Assembly (NCBI GenBank): GCA_947450745.1
Contig: CANFYD010000210.1
Location: forward strand, 1-6,773
Reading direction: 5' to 3'
Origin: Burkholderiales bacterium
GTDB taxonomy: Bacteria; Pseudomonadota; Gammaproteobacteria; Burkholderiales; Burkholderiaceae_C
DNA length: 6,773 nt
This document shows, in pieces, positions 1 to 6,696 of the stretch; within the stretch, counting starts at the first letter, position 1, and the number at the start of each line of letters is the position of its first letter. The notes below the pieces were generated by a model that saw only the letters and a program-made list of their open reading frames with translations, was not told the DNA's origin and did no database searches. A program made the position numbers and the translations under genes.

Positions 1-148
1 AAGCAATGCCGGCACGCATCTTGGCCACATTGGCGGCCGAATGGTGGGCGTCACCTTCGATGTAGTGGCAGCCCAAGGCCGACGCCAAGGCCTGCCCCAA
101 ACTGGATTTTCCGCAACCGGCCACTCCCATGACTACCGTGTTTTTCAT
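1..148 (-). CDS. gntK: Gluconokinase, N-terminal part (gene runs off the left edge)
   Basis: Seen: translating the minus strand from the ATG at 148 gives 49 codons beginning MKNTVVMGVAGCGKSS. A Walker A P-loop (GVAGCGKS, residues 8-15) follows the first beta strand. Then comes EGDAHHSAANVAKMRAGIA (31-49), which matches the (E/D)GDxxHPxxNxxKMxxGxPL stretch that gluconokinases use to bind substrate. Family knowledge: this cytoplasmic enzyme of about 165-180 residues phosphorylates D-gluconate with ATP to 6-phosphogluconate, which enters the Entner-Doudoroff or pentose phosphate pathway. The usual HP pair reads HS here. The start is the only ATG that keeps the first beta strand; an internal ATG at residue 7 would remove it. 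No Shine-Dalgarno sequence precedes the start, because a palindromic operator lies 2 bp upstream. The gene diverges from a LacI-type regulator, the usual neighbour of gntK. Shikimate kinase is the nearest alternative, but the EGDxxH motif favours gluconokinase. Confidence 0.9.
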   Translation of the reverse strand, partial: MKNTVVMGVAGCGKSSLGQALASALGCHYIEGDAHHSAANVAKMRAGIA

Positions 149-150
149 CT

Positions 151-164
151 GGATAGCGCTATCC
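151..164. promoter_or_regulatory. GntR-type operator palindrome next to gntK
   Basis: Seen: GGATAGCGCTATCC is a perfect 14-bp palindrome with a central CG, the hallmark of LacI-family operators. An identical copy lies at 286-299. Read on the gntK strand, both copies share one more base (GGGATAGCGCTATCC). Its edge lies 2 bp before the gntK ATG, so a bound repressor would cover the region where a ribosome binding site would normally be encoded. Family knowledge: gluconate repressors of Pseudomonas and related bacteria recognise TAGCGCT-containing sites. Inferred: it is bound by the divergently encoded regulator and released when gluconate or 6-phosphogluconate binds. Confidence 0.85.
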
Positions 165-171
165 CGTAAGG

Positions 172-199
172 TCGAACAAAAGGCGATGCAGTCATCGCC
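172..199 (-). terminator. Terminator-like hairpin in the gntK leader
   Basis: Seen: on the minus strand GGCGATG, a 4-base loop (ACTG) and CATCGCC (stem at 182-199) are followed directly by TTTTGTT. A perfect 7-bp GC-rich stem followed by a T-rich tract has the form of a short intrinsic terminator pointing towards gntK. It ends about 27 bp before the gntK start and just upstream of the operator. It could stop transcription that enters the spacer from the right, act as an attenuator if the gntK promoter lies further right, or be a protein-binding inverted repeat. The stem is short and the T tract is interrupted by one G, so termination is uncertain. Confidence 0.35.
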
Positions 200-285
200 G
201 GGTTGAGCAAAATTTCGCTTGGAGTTCTTGTTTAAATCGCGCCGAGGCCACGATCAAAGCGGTTGATTGGCGTTTGGTGTGCGTG

Positions 286-299
286 GGATAGCGCTATCC
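286..299. promoter_or_regulatory. GntR-type operator palindrome upstream of the regulator gene
   Basis: Seen: this is the second exact copy of GGATAGCGCTATCC. Its centre is 135 bp from that of the copy at 151-164 and its right edge is 44 bp before the regulator ATG at 344. A weak -10-like hexamer TATCCT (295-300) overlaps its right half, and a TTGATT (263-268) stands further upstream; neither is a strong promoter match. Inferred: occupancy would repress the regulator's own promoter (autoregulation). With the other site it could also allow DNA looping by a tetramer or paired dimers. Confidence 0.8.
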
Positions 300-343
300 T
301 ATCGTTCAAGCCGTCGGCACCACATCAGGGAAAATACGCAGCA

Positions 344-1441
344 ATGTCAAACAAACCGCCGCCAGATGATTCCCGCGTTGAGCCTATCCAGCCCCTCCAG
401 CGCAAGACAGCCGCTGTCAAACGCCCTCGCTCCAGCGGCCGCGCCACCCTGCAAGACGTGGCGCTGGCCGCTGGCGTCAGCCCGATCACCGTCTCGCGGG
501 CTCTGCGCGGCGAGCGGGCGGTGGCGGCCGAGTTGGTGGAGCGGGTGCAGCAAGCGGCGCTGGCGCTGGGCTATGTGCCCGACCCGGCCGCGCGGGCGCT
601 CGCTTCCAGCCGCAGCTCGCATGTGGCCGTGTTGATTCCGCTGCTCAGCAATGCGCTGTTTGTCGACTTGCTGGACGCCGTGCAGCGCAGCCTGTTCCCG
701 GCCGGCTTTCAAACGCTGATCGGCGTGACCCATTACGACCCGAACGAAGAAGAAGCCTTGTTGCGCAGCTATTTGCTGCATCGCCCGGCCGGGCTGATCG
801 TGACCGGCTTTGACCGCACGCCGGCCGCCAAGCGCTTGATCGATGCCAGCGGCGTGCCCTGTGTGCATGTGATGGAAACGGTGGCCGAGCCGTGCGTCTA
901 CAGCGTCGGCTTCTCGCAGGCCGACGCGGGGCAAGCGATGACGCAAGCGCTGCTGGACCAAGGCCTGCGCCATATCGCATTCGCCGCAGCCCAGCTCGAC
1001 CCGCGCAGCTTGCAGCGCCTGGACGGTTATCGGCGCGCGCTGCAAGCCGCTGGCTTGGCCGCTGTGTTGCCCAACAAGGCGCTGGAATGGCTGAACCCCC
1101 TGCCCTCCTCGCTGGCGCTGGGCGGCGCTTTGTTCGAGCAGATCCTGCGCGAAGCCCCCCAGGTCGACGCGATATTTTTCAACAACGACGACCTCGCCCA
1201 GGGCGCGCTGCTGGCGGCGCTGCGGCTCGGTGTTCGCGTGCCTGAGCAAGTCGCGGTGGCGGGTTTCAATGACCTGACTGGCAGCGACCAGATGCTGCCC
1301 ACCCTGACGACGGTGCGCACCCCGCGCAGCGCCATCGGCCGGGAGGCGGCTCGCATGTTGATGACGCTGATGCGCGGCGGGTCTGTCACCGAACCCCAGC
1401 TGGACCTCGGCTTCGAGATCGTGCGGCGCGGCAGCAGTTGA
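344..1441 (+). CDS. gntR: LacI-family transcriptional regulator, gluconate repressor (GntR-like)
   Basis: Seen: 365 residues. A LacI-type helix-turn-helix lies at residues 35-56 (TLQDVALAAGVSPITVSRAL...), followed by the hinge stretch YVPDPAARALASSRS (77-91). A periplasmic-binding-protein-like sugar domain fills the rest (HVAVLIPLLSNALF from residue 93, DAIFFNNDD and VAVAGFND further on). Family knowledge: such proteins dimerise, bind a palindrome with a central CG and release it on binding an effector. Inferred: because it diverges from gluconokinase across two identical palindromes, it is most likely the gluconate repressor acting on gntK and on itself. The start at 344 is preferred because an in-frame TTG at 263 would put the operator at 286-299 inside the gene. 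Only a weak AGGG (327-330), 13 bp away, precedes this ATG. A proline- and lysine/arginine-rich tail of about 34 residues before the helix-turn-helix is longer than in E. coli GntR. The effector cannot be read from sequence. Confidence 0.88.
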   Translation: MSNKPPPDDSRVEPIQPLQRKTAAVKRPRSSGRATLQDVALAAGVSPITVSRALRGERAVAAELVERVQQAALALGYVPDPAARALASSRSSHVAVLIPLLSNALFVDLLDAVQRSLFPAGFQTLIGVTHYDPNEEEALLRSYLLHRPAGLIVTGFDRTPAAKRLIDASGVPCVHVMETVAEPCVYSVGFSQADAGQAMTQALLDQGLRHIAFAAAQLDPRSLQRLDGYRRALQAAGLAAVLPNKALEWLNPLPSSLALGGALFEQILREAPQVDAIFFNNDDLAQGALLAALRLGVRVPEQVAVAGFNDLTGSDQMLPTLTTVRTPRSAIGREAARMLMTLMRGGSVTEPQLDLGFEIVRRGSS

Positions 1442-1462
1442 CAGGCCCGCCCCGGCAGCAAA

Positions 1463-2272
1463 TCAATTGCTGAACACGCCGCCTAGCTTGCCGGACAACA
1501 AGCCTGCACCCGCCCGCACGCAATTGCGGCCGGCCATCTTGGCCAGATAAAGCGCGTCTTCGGCGTCGTGGATCAGTTGGTCCAGCGTCAGGTGATGGTT
1601 TTGCAAGGCGGCCACGCCGACGCTGACGCTGACCGGCAAGGAATGGCTGTTCCAGCAAAAATTCAAGCCTTCGATGCGTTCCCTGATCCGCTCGGCCACA
1701 TCCACCGCGCCCAGCGGGTCGGTGTGCGGCAGGAACAGGATGAACACCTCGCCGTCGAAGCGGGCCAACACATCGGCTTGGCGCAGCGTCTCGCTGCTGG
1801 CCTCGGCAATGCGGCGCAACAGCAGGTCGCCGCAGCGCTGGCCAAAGGCGTCGTTGACGCATTTGAAGTGGTCGACGTCGAACACCAGCATCGCGCAGGC
1901 CATGTCATAGCGCTGGGCGGCGGCCCATTCCCGCTCGACCAGATTGAGGAAATGGCGGCGGTTGAAAATGCCGGTCATCGGGTCCAGCGTGGCGAAGCGG
2001 GTCAGGCGCAACTGCGATTGTTCCAAGTGAACGATCAAGCGCAAGAACAAGCCGCCCAGCCCGCCGGTGATGGCCAGCGCGCAAACGCTGGCGCTGACCG
2101 CCGCCACCCACCTGTCGCCTTGGCCGAGCAGCGAGATCATCAACTGCGAGATGGCCAGTGCGAGCAGCCAGACTGCCGCGCACAGCAACAGCAAGGATCG
2201 CTGCGCACCCAGTTTTTGCACCCACCGATTCAGCACGGGCAGCCAGTCGGGGGGATTCAGATCTTCAATCAT
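1463..2272 (-). CDS. Membrane-anchored GGDEF protein with degenerate active-site motif
   Basis: Seen: from the ATG at 2272 the protein has 269 residues. There are two hydrophobic helices (about 27-49 and 55-81) joined by a turn of about five residues, so there is essentially no periplasmic sensor. A GGDEF domain follows: DPMTGIFNRRHF (97-108), a metal-site FDVDHFK with D132, NDAFGQRCGD (140-149), and ALYLAKMAGRN near the end. The signature that should read GG(D/E)EF is DGEVF (173-177): the first Gly is Asp and the catalytic Glu is Val. The product-binding I-site RQAD (164-167) is intact at the normal five-residue spacing. Family knowledge: GGDEF domains make cyclic-di-GMP from two GTP, and loss of that Glu usually abolishes activity. 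Inferred: probably a cyclic-di-GMP receptor or scaffold at the inner membrane rather than a synthase. An ATG at 2308 would add 12 residues, but those codons have A/T-rich third positions. Neither start has a clear ribosome binding site. The gene is convergent with gntR (21 bp gap). Confidence 0.85.
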   Translation of the reverse strand: MIEDLNPPDWLPVLNRWVQKLGAQRSLLLLCAAVWLLALAISQLMISLLGQGDRWVAAVSASVCALAITGGLGGLFLRLIVHLEQSQLRLTRFATLDPMTGIFNRRHFLNLVEREWAAAQRYDMACAMLVFDVDHFKCVNDAFGQRCGDLLLRRIAEASSETLRQADVLARFDGEVFILFLPHTDPLGAVDVAERIRERIEGLNFCWNSHSLPVSVSVGVAALQNHHLTLDQLIHDAEDALYLAKMAGRNCVRAGAGLLSGKLGGVFSN

Positions 2273-2471
2273 TCGTGGCACTGGACGGTTAGGAGCTGGT
2301 TGCAGCATAGCCCGAGCTTGCTGCGCCAGCCGTTTCCAAGCGGCAACGCGCGCTTCGACAATATCGAAACCGGTTTGCCGAAAATCAAATGCGCCAAGCA
2401 GGGTCAGCCAGAAACTGGTGTGCCCTAAAAATAACGTCCGCGCATCCCAGCGCTCGACCCGGAGACAAGCC
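2273..2471. promoter_or_regulatory. Divergent intergenic region between the GGDEF gene and the CoA-transferase gene
   Basis: Seen: about 200 bp separate the two divergent starts, and promoters for both genes should lie here. The region is less GC-rich than the coding DNA around it. It holds an imperfect dyad TTCGA-CAATA-TCGAA (2354-2368) overlapping a perfect 10-bp palindrome AAACCGGTTT (2367-2376), and an A-rich patch CTAAAAATAA (2425-2434). I could not find a convincing -35/-10 pair or a sigma-54 site for either gene. The dyads are short enough to arise by chance, and no second copy is present in the window. Confidence 0.4.
2461..2465 (+). promoter_or_regulatory. Ribosome binding site that fixes the CoA-transferase start
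   Basis: Seen: GGAGA lies 6 bp before the ATG at 2472. It is the clearest Shine-Dalgarno sequence in the window and sets the start, even though the reading frame stays open upstream to about 2067 across the divergent GGDEF gene. Confidence 0.8.
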
Positions 2472-4601
2472 ATGTCAACCCGCATCTGGCTGAGCAACCT
2501 AGCCCTCGCCGTAGACCGTATTTTGCAATCGGTAGACGGCGACATCGTGATGGCCATTCCGCTGGGCGTCGGCAAGCCCAACCCACTGGTGAATGCGCTT
2601 TACCAGCGCATGCGCGACAACCCGAGCCGCCGGCTGGAACTGTTCACTGCGCTGTCGCTGCAAAAACCGCAGGGCAAGTCGGCGCTGGAGCAGCATTTTC
2701 TGGAGCCGCTGGTGGCGCGGGTGTTCGAGGATTACCCCGACTTCGATTACGTCAAAGACCTGCAGGCCGGGCGCTTGCCGGCCCACATCCGCGTCCATGA
2801 GTTCTTCATGAAGACCGGCGATTACCTCGGCAACGACAGCGCGCAGCAGGCCTTCGTCTGCACCAACTACAGCTTTGCCGTGCGCGACATGATGTTGCAG
2901 GGCGTCAACGTGATTGCGCAAGCGGTCGCCGTGAAAACCGGGCCAGCGGGGCGGCAACTGTCCTTGTCGAGCAACCCGGACCTGACCTTTGATCTGGTCG
3001 AGCGGATGCGCGCTGCTGGCCGGCCGCTGCTGGCCGTGGCCATGGTCAATACGCAGATGCCCTTCATGCCGGGCTCAGCGGTCGCTCCGGACAATGTGTT
3101 CGACTTCGTGCTCGACGCGCCGGGCTGCTCGCATGCGGTGTTTGCGCCGCCCAATGCCGCCATCGGTTGGGCCGACTATGCCATCGGCCTGCATGCCGCC
3201 AGCTTGGTGCAAGACGGCGGCACACTGCAGATCGGCATCGGCTCGCTCGGCGACGCGATTGCGCAAGCGCTGATCGTGCGCGACCGTTCCACCTCAGATT
3301 TCAGCCAGATCATGACCGGCCTGTGCCCGCAGGGCTTGGCCGGGCGCGAAATCGGCCCGTTCAAGCAAGGGCTGTACGGTTGCTCGGAAATGTTCGTCAA
3401 TGGCTTCATGCGCTTGATCGACGCCGGGGTGATCCGCCGCCAGGTCTTTGCCGACCTGGATTTGCAGCAATTGGCGCTGGCTGGGCAATTGGCTCCTGCG
3501 CCGGACGCTGCCGTGCTGCAAGCGTTGTTGCAGCGCGGCCGCATCGCCTCGCCGCTGCGGGCGGCCGATCTGGCTTATTTGCAAAAGCACGGCATCCTGG
3601 ACGCGGCCGTGCGGCTGGACGGCCAGCAGCTCTGGCTGGGGCAGGCGAGCTACCGCAATGACTTGGGTGACAGCACGGCGGCGGCGGCGATTGCGCGCGA
3701 TCTGCTCGGCCCGGCGTGGCTGGGCGCGGTGGTGATGCACGGCGGGTTTTTCGTCGGCCCGCGCGATTTTTATCAGCGCCTGCGGGATCTGTCCGAGCCC
3801 GAGTTGGCGCGCATCGACATGACCCGCATCGCCTACATCAACGAGTTGTACGACGACGCACAAGGCAGCGAGGCGCTGAAACGGGCACAGCGTGCCAAGG
3901 CCTGCTTCATGAACACGACGATGAAGGTCACGCTGCTCGGCGCAGCCTCGTCCGACGGCTTGGCCAACGGGCAAATGGTGTCCGGCGTCGGTGGGCAATA
4001 CAACTTTGTCGTGATGGGCCATGCGCTGCCCGACGCCCGCTCGGTGATGATGTTGCGCGCCACCCATGACAACCACGACGGCTTGCTCAGCAACATCGTC
4101 TGGAACTATGCCAACTGCACGATCCCGCGCCATTTGCGCGATGTCGTCATCACCGAATATGGCGTGGCCGAGTTGCGCGGCTGTACCGACGCCGAATGCA
4201 TCAAGCGCTTGCTGCTGATCGCGGACTCACGCTTCCAAGAAGCGCTGATGAAAGAGGCCAAAGCGCACGGCAAGCTCGAAGCCGACTACGAGTTGCCGGA
4301 CTATGCCCGCCACAACTCGTTGGACATGCTGCGCGAGCGGCTGCGGCCGTGGCGCAACAGCGGCGTGCTGCCCGACTTCCCGTTTGGTACCGACCTGAAC
4401 GATGACGAGTTGCAGATCGTGCGCGCGTTGAAGAAGCTCAAGCACGCCGGCCACCATCCGGCCGAGCTGGTCCCGATGATCTTGAAGAGTTTTGGCGCTG
4501 AAAAAGCGGTGCCACCGGACTATCTGGAACGGCTGGGGCTGGCGGAGGCGCACAGCTTCAAGGACTTGTTTGTGCGGCGATTGTTTGCTGTCAATTTGTA
4601 G
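2472..4601 (+). CDS. Acetyl-CoA hydrolase/CoA-transferase family protein, long form
   Basis: Seen: 709 residues, cytoplasmic, with no signal peptide or membrane helix. Motifs in order are LQIGIGSLGDAIAQAL (253-268), a glycine-rich CoA-binding turn; YGCSEMFVNGFMRLIDAGVI (302-321), aligning with the catalytic-glutamate region of class I CoA-transferases, which points to E306; SGVGGQYNFVVMGHAL (504-519); and EYGVAELRG (562-570), the typical C-terminal block. Family knowledge: members (COG0427) either hydrolyse acetyl-CoA or move CoA between acetate and another acid such as succinate through a glutamyl-CoA intermediate. The usual length is about 430-550 residues. The extra length here is an N-terminal part of about 100 residues (IPLGVGKPNPLVNALYQRM), a segment of about 125 residues between E306 and R447, and a C-terminal tail. 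Sequences of this longer type are common in Proteobacteria. Inferred: acetyl-CoA/acetate balancing; the acceptor acid cannot be told from sequence. The gene stands alone on its strand and ends 15 bp before the convergent EAL gene, with no visible terminator. Confidence 0.85.
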   Translation: MSTRIWLSNLALAVDRILQSVDGDIVMAIPLGVGKPNPLVNALYQRMRDNPSRRLELFTALSLQKPQGKSALEQHFLEPLVARVFEDYPDFDYVKDLQAGRLPAHIRVHEFFMKTGDYLGNDSAQQAFVCTNYSFAVRDMMLQGVNVIAQAVAVKTGPAGRQLSLSSNPDLTFDLVERMRAAGRPLLAVAMVNTQMPFMPGSAVAPDNVFDFVLDAPGCSHAVFAPPNAAIGWADYAIGLHAASLVQDGGTLQIGIGSLGDAIAQALIVRDRSTSDFSQIMTGLCPQGLAGREIGPFKQGLYGCSEMFVNGFMRLIDAGVIRRQVFADLDLQQLALAGQLAPAPDAAVLQALLQRGRIASPLRAADLAYLQKHGILDAAVRLDGQQLWLGQASYRNDLGDSTAAAAIARDLLGPAWLGAVVMHGGFFVGPRDFYQRLRDLSEPELARIDMTRIAYINELYDDAQGSEALKRAQRAKACFMNTTMKVTLLGAASSDGLANGQMVSGVGGQYNFVVMGHALPDARSVMMLRATHDNHDGLLSNIVWNYANCTIPRHLRDVVITEYGVAELRGCTDAECIKRLLLIADSRFQEALMKEAKAHGKLEADYELPDYARHNSLDMLRERLRPWRNSGVLPDFPFGTDLNDDELQIVRALKKLKHAGHHPAELVPMILKSFGAEKAVPPDYLERLGLAEAHSFKDLFVRRLFAVNL

Positions 4602-4616
4602 CAGCGGGCGCACTGT

Positions 4617-6683
4617 CTACAAGCTGCTCGGCAACTGGGGCCGGCCGAACCAATAGCCCTGAAAGGCATCGCAGCCCACACTGGACAAAAAGCTGTGTTG
4701 CGCGGCCGTCTCGACGCCTTCGGCAATCACCTTCAGCCCCAAGCTGTGGCCCAGCGCCACGATGGTGCGGGCAATCACCGCGTCGTTGGCATCGCTCATG
4801 ATGTCGCGCACAAACGACTGGTCGATTTTCAGCTGATCCAGCGGCAGCCGTTTCAGGTGCGACAGCGAGGAATAGCCGGTGCCGAAGTCGTCGAGTGAAA
4901 AGCCCACGCCGTGCGCTTTGAGCGCGCGCATCTTGCCGATCACATCCTCCACATCGCCGACCAGCATGCTTTCGGTCAGCTCCAGCTTGAGCAAAAACGG
5001 GTTGGCCCCGGTCTTGCGCAGGGCGCAGGCCACGCTGGCAACAAAGTCGGGCTGCGCAAATTGATGCGAGCTGATGTTGACGGCCATCGTCCAAGCGGCC
5101 TTGGCCGGGTCCTCGGCCCACAACACCATTTGCGCACAGGCGGTTTCCAGCACCCATTGGCCCAGCGGCAGGATCAGCCCGGTCTCTTCGGCCAGCGGAA
5201 TGAATTGCGCCGGTGACACCAGGCCGCGTCGCCCGTGCTGCCAGCGCACCAGCGCTTCCACGCCGGTGGAGGCGCCCGCTGCATCGACCTGAATCTGGTA
5301 GTACAAAAAGAACTGCTGCTCGGCCAAACCTTGGCGCAGGTCGCGCTCCAGCTCGATGTAGGCGGTGGCCACGGCCTGCATCGCCGGGTCGAAGAAGCGC
5401 GCCGTGTTGCGCCCGGCGGACTTGGCCTGGTACATGGCTACATCGGCCTTTTTAAGCAGATCGTCAATCGACTCGTGATCTTGCATGAACATCATGATGC
5501 CGATGCTGGGCGTGCTGACGTAGCGGTGGCCATGCAGGGTGTAGGGCTGGCCCAGCGCATCGAGGATCTTCTTGGCCGTCAATTCCGCTTGCGTGGCGGC
5601 CTCGTTGGCCTGCAGGCTCAAGTCCTCCAGCAAGACCACGAATTCATCCCCGCCCAACCGCGCCACGCTGTCGCCTTCGCGCGCGCACCACTGCAAGCGC
5701 TCCGCCACTTGCAACAGCAATTCGTCGCCCACCGCATGGCCGAGTGAGTCGTTCAGTTGCTTGAAATGGTCCAGGTCCAGGAACATCACCGCACCGTGCT
5801 GGCCGGTGCGAAGCGAGGTCAGCATCGCTTGCTCCAGGCGGTCGGTCAGCAAGCGCCGGTTCGGCAGGCCGGTCAGCGCGTCGTAAAAAGCCAGCCGGCG
5901 GATCTCGTTCTCATCCTCGCGGTGCTGCGACAGGTCGCGCAGCAAACCGATGAACACCGTCTGCCCGGCAAGGGCCGCCTGCGTCACCGACAAGATCGCC
6001 GGGAACTGGCTGCCGTCCTTGCGCCGGCACGTCACTTCGCGCCGTTTGCCCAGCACACGGCTCGCGGTACCGGACTGGACATCGAGCAAATGGCTGTCGT
6101 GCTGGCTGGCCAAGGGTTCAGGCATCAGCATTGCCACATTCAGTCCGCTGACTTCATCGGCACGGTAAGCAAACATGGTGCTGGCCGCCGCGTTGAACGA
6201 GCCGATCAAGCCTCGGGCGTCGATGGTGATGACGCCGTCCAGCATATTGTCCAGAACGATCTGGTTGCGCAGCGCTGCCTCGCGCAACTGTGCTTCGGCC
6301 TGATATTTGTACAGCGCCATTTCCAGCACGGTGTACAGCTCACGCTCGGAAAACGGCTTCAGGATGTAGCCAAAGGGCTCGGTCAATTTGGCGCGCTCGA
6401 GCATTTCATCGGCCGAAAAGGCCGTCAAGAACACCACCGGCAGCAGCAAGCGGTCCTTGATCGCTTGTGCGGCAGCAATGCCGTCCATCGCGCCGGCCAA
6501 TTGAATGTCCATCAGCACCAGGTCCGGCAGCAACTGCTCCGCCTGTTCGACGGCCTGTTCACCCCGCGTCACATGGCCGACTACCTCGTAGCCCAGCTCC
6601 GCCAATTGCTGCAGGATGTCGCGGGCGACGATGGCTTCGTCCTCGACCAGCAAGATGCGGGGCTTTTTTAGGTGCTTGGTCAT
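4617..6683 (-). CDS. Response regulator with PAS, GGDEF and EAL domains (cyclic-di-GMP turnover)
   Basis: Seen: 688 residues. The receiver domain (8-125) has acidic residues E14/D15, phosphoacceptor D59, T87 and K109. A PAS domain spans about 139-255. The GGDEF domain has DALTGLPNRR (268-277), metal D303, GGDEF (344-348) and I-site REGD (335-338). The EAL domain has EALVRW (476-481), N536, E568, DDFGTGYSS (598-606), K619, E655 and Q675. All residues normally needed for phosphotransfer, cyclase, feedback and phosphodiesterase activity are therefore present. Family knowledge: such proteins make or, more often, break down cyclic-di-GMP, with phosphorylation and the PAS ligand setting the balance; a GGDEF domain with EAL may also just bind GTP to stimulate the phosphodiesterase. 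Inferred: cytoplasmic, controlled by a histidine kinase that is not in the window. The ATG at 6683 starts 7 residues before the first receiver strand. A GTG at 6722 would overlap the upstream gene and add a Cys-rich tail unlike receiver domains. The ribosome binding site is weak. Confidence 0.93.
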   Translation of the reverse strand: MTKHLKKPRILLVEDEAIVARDILQQLAELGYEVVGHVTRGEQAVEQAEQLLPDLVLMDIQLAGAMDGIAAAQAIKDRLLLPVVFLTAFSADEMLERAKLTEPFGYILKPFSERELYTVLEMALYKYQAEAQLREAALRNQIVLDNMLDGVITIDARGLIGSFNAAASTMFAYRADEVSGLNVAMLMPEPLASQHDSHLLDVQSGTASRVLGKRREVTCRRKDGSQFPAILSVTQAALAGQTVFIGLLRDLSQHREDENEIRRLAFYDALTGLPNRRLLTDRLEQAMLTSLRTGQHGAVMFLDLDHFKQLNDSLGHAVGDELLLQVAERLQWCAREGDSVARLGGDEFVVLLEDLSLQANEAATQAELTAKKILDALGQPYTLHGHRYVSTPSIGIMMFMQDHESIDDLLKKADVAMYQAKSAGRNTARFFDPAMQAVATAYIELERDLRQGLAEQQFFLYYQIQVDAAGASTGVEALVRWQHGRRGLVSPAQFIPLAEETGLILPLGQWVLETACAQMVLWAEDPAKAAWTMAVNISSHQFAQPDFVASVACALRKTGANPFLLKLELTESMLVGDVEDVIGKMRALKAHGVGFSLDDFGTGYSSLSHLKRLPLDQLKIDQSFVRDIMSDANDAVIARTIVALGHSLGLKVIAEGVETAAQHSFLSSVGCDAFQGYWFGRPQLPSSL

Positions 6684-6696
6684 CGCGGCCGGGTCA

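Noticed and set aside
263..343. N-terminal extension of the LacI-type regulator from a TTG at 263
   Set aside because: It would place the operator palindrome and likely promoter inside the coding sequence, and the added residues resemble no LacI-family N-terminus.
347..1249. Open frame of 300 codons on the minus strand opposite gntR
   Set aside because: It lies antisense to a clear LacI-family gene; its product is rich in Gln, Arg and His and has no domain motif, as expected from a GC-rich shadow frame.
1568..2428. Open frame of 286 codons on the plus strand opposite the GGDEF gene
   Set aside because: It is Gln/Ala-rich, has no recognisable domain, and is antisense to conserved GGDEF blocks.
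2067..2471. Extension of the CoA-transferase frame upstream to 2067
   Set aside because: The ATG at 2472 has a good ribosome binding site and begins the family-like sequence; the upstream frame is antisense to the GGDEF gene.
2309..2581. Extension of the GGDEF frame upstream to 2581
   Set aside because: It would overlap the start of the divergent CoA-transferase gene, and the added residues show no domain or helix typical of this protein type.
4602..4616. Terminator between the convergent CoA-transferase and EAL genes
   Set aside because: The gap is only 15 bp and contains no stem-loop with a T tract.
5757..6671. Open frame of 304 codons on the plus strand opposite the receiver-PAS-GGDEF region
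   Set aside because: Its translation is a low-complexity Gln/His/Arg-rich product antisense to a gene with fully conserved motifs, so it is a shadow frame.
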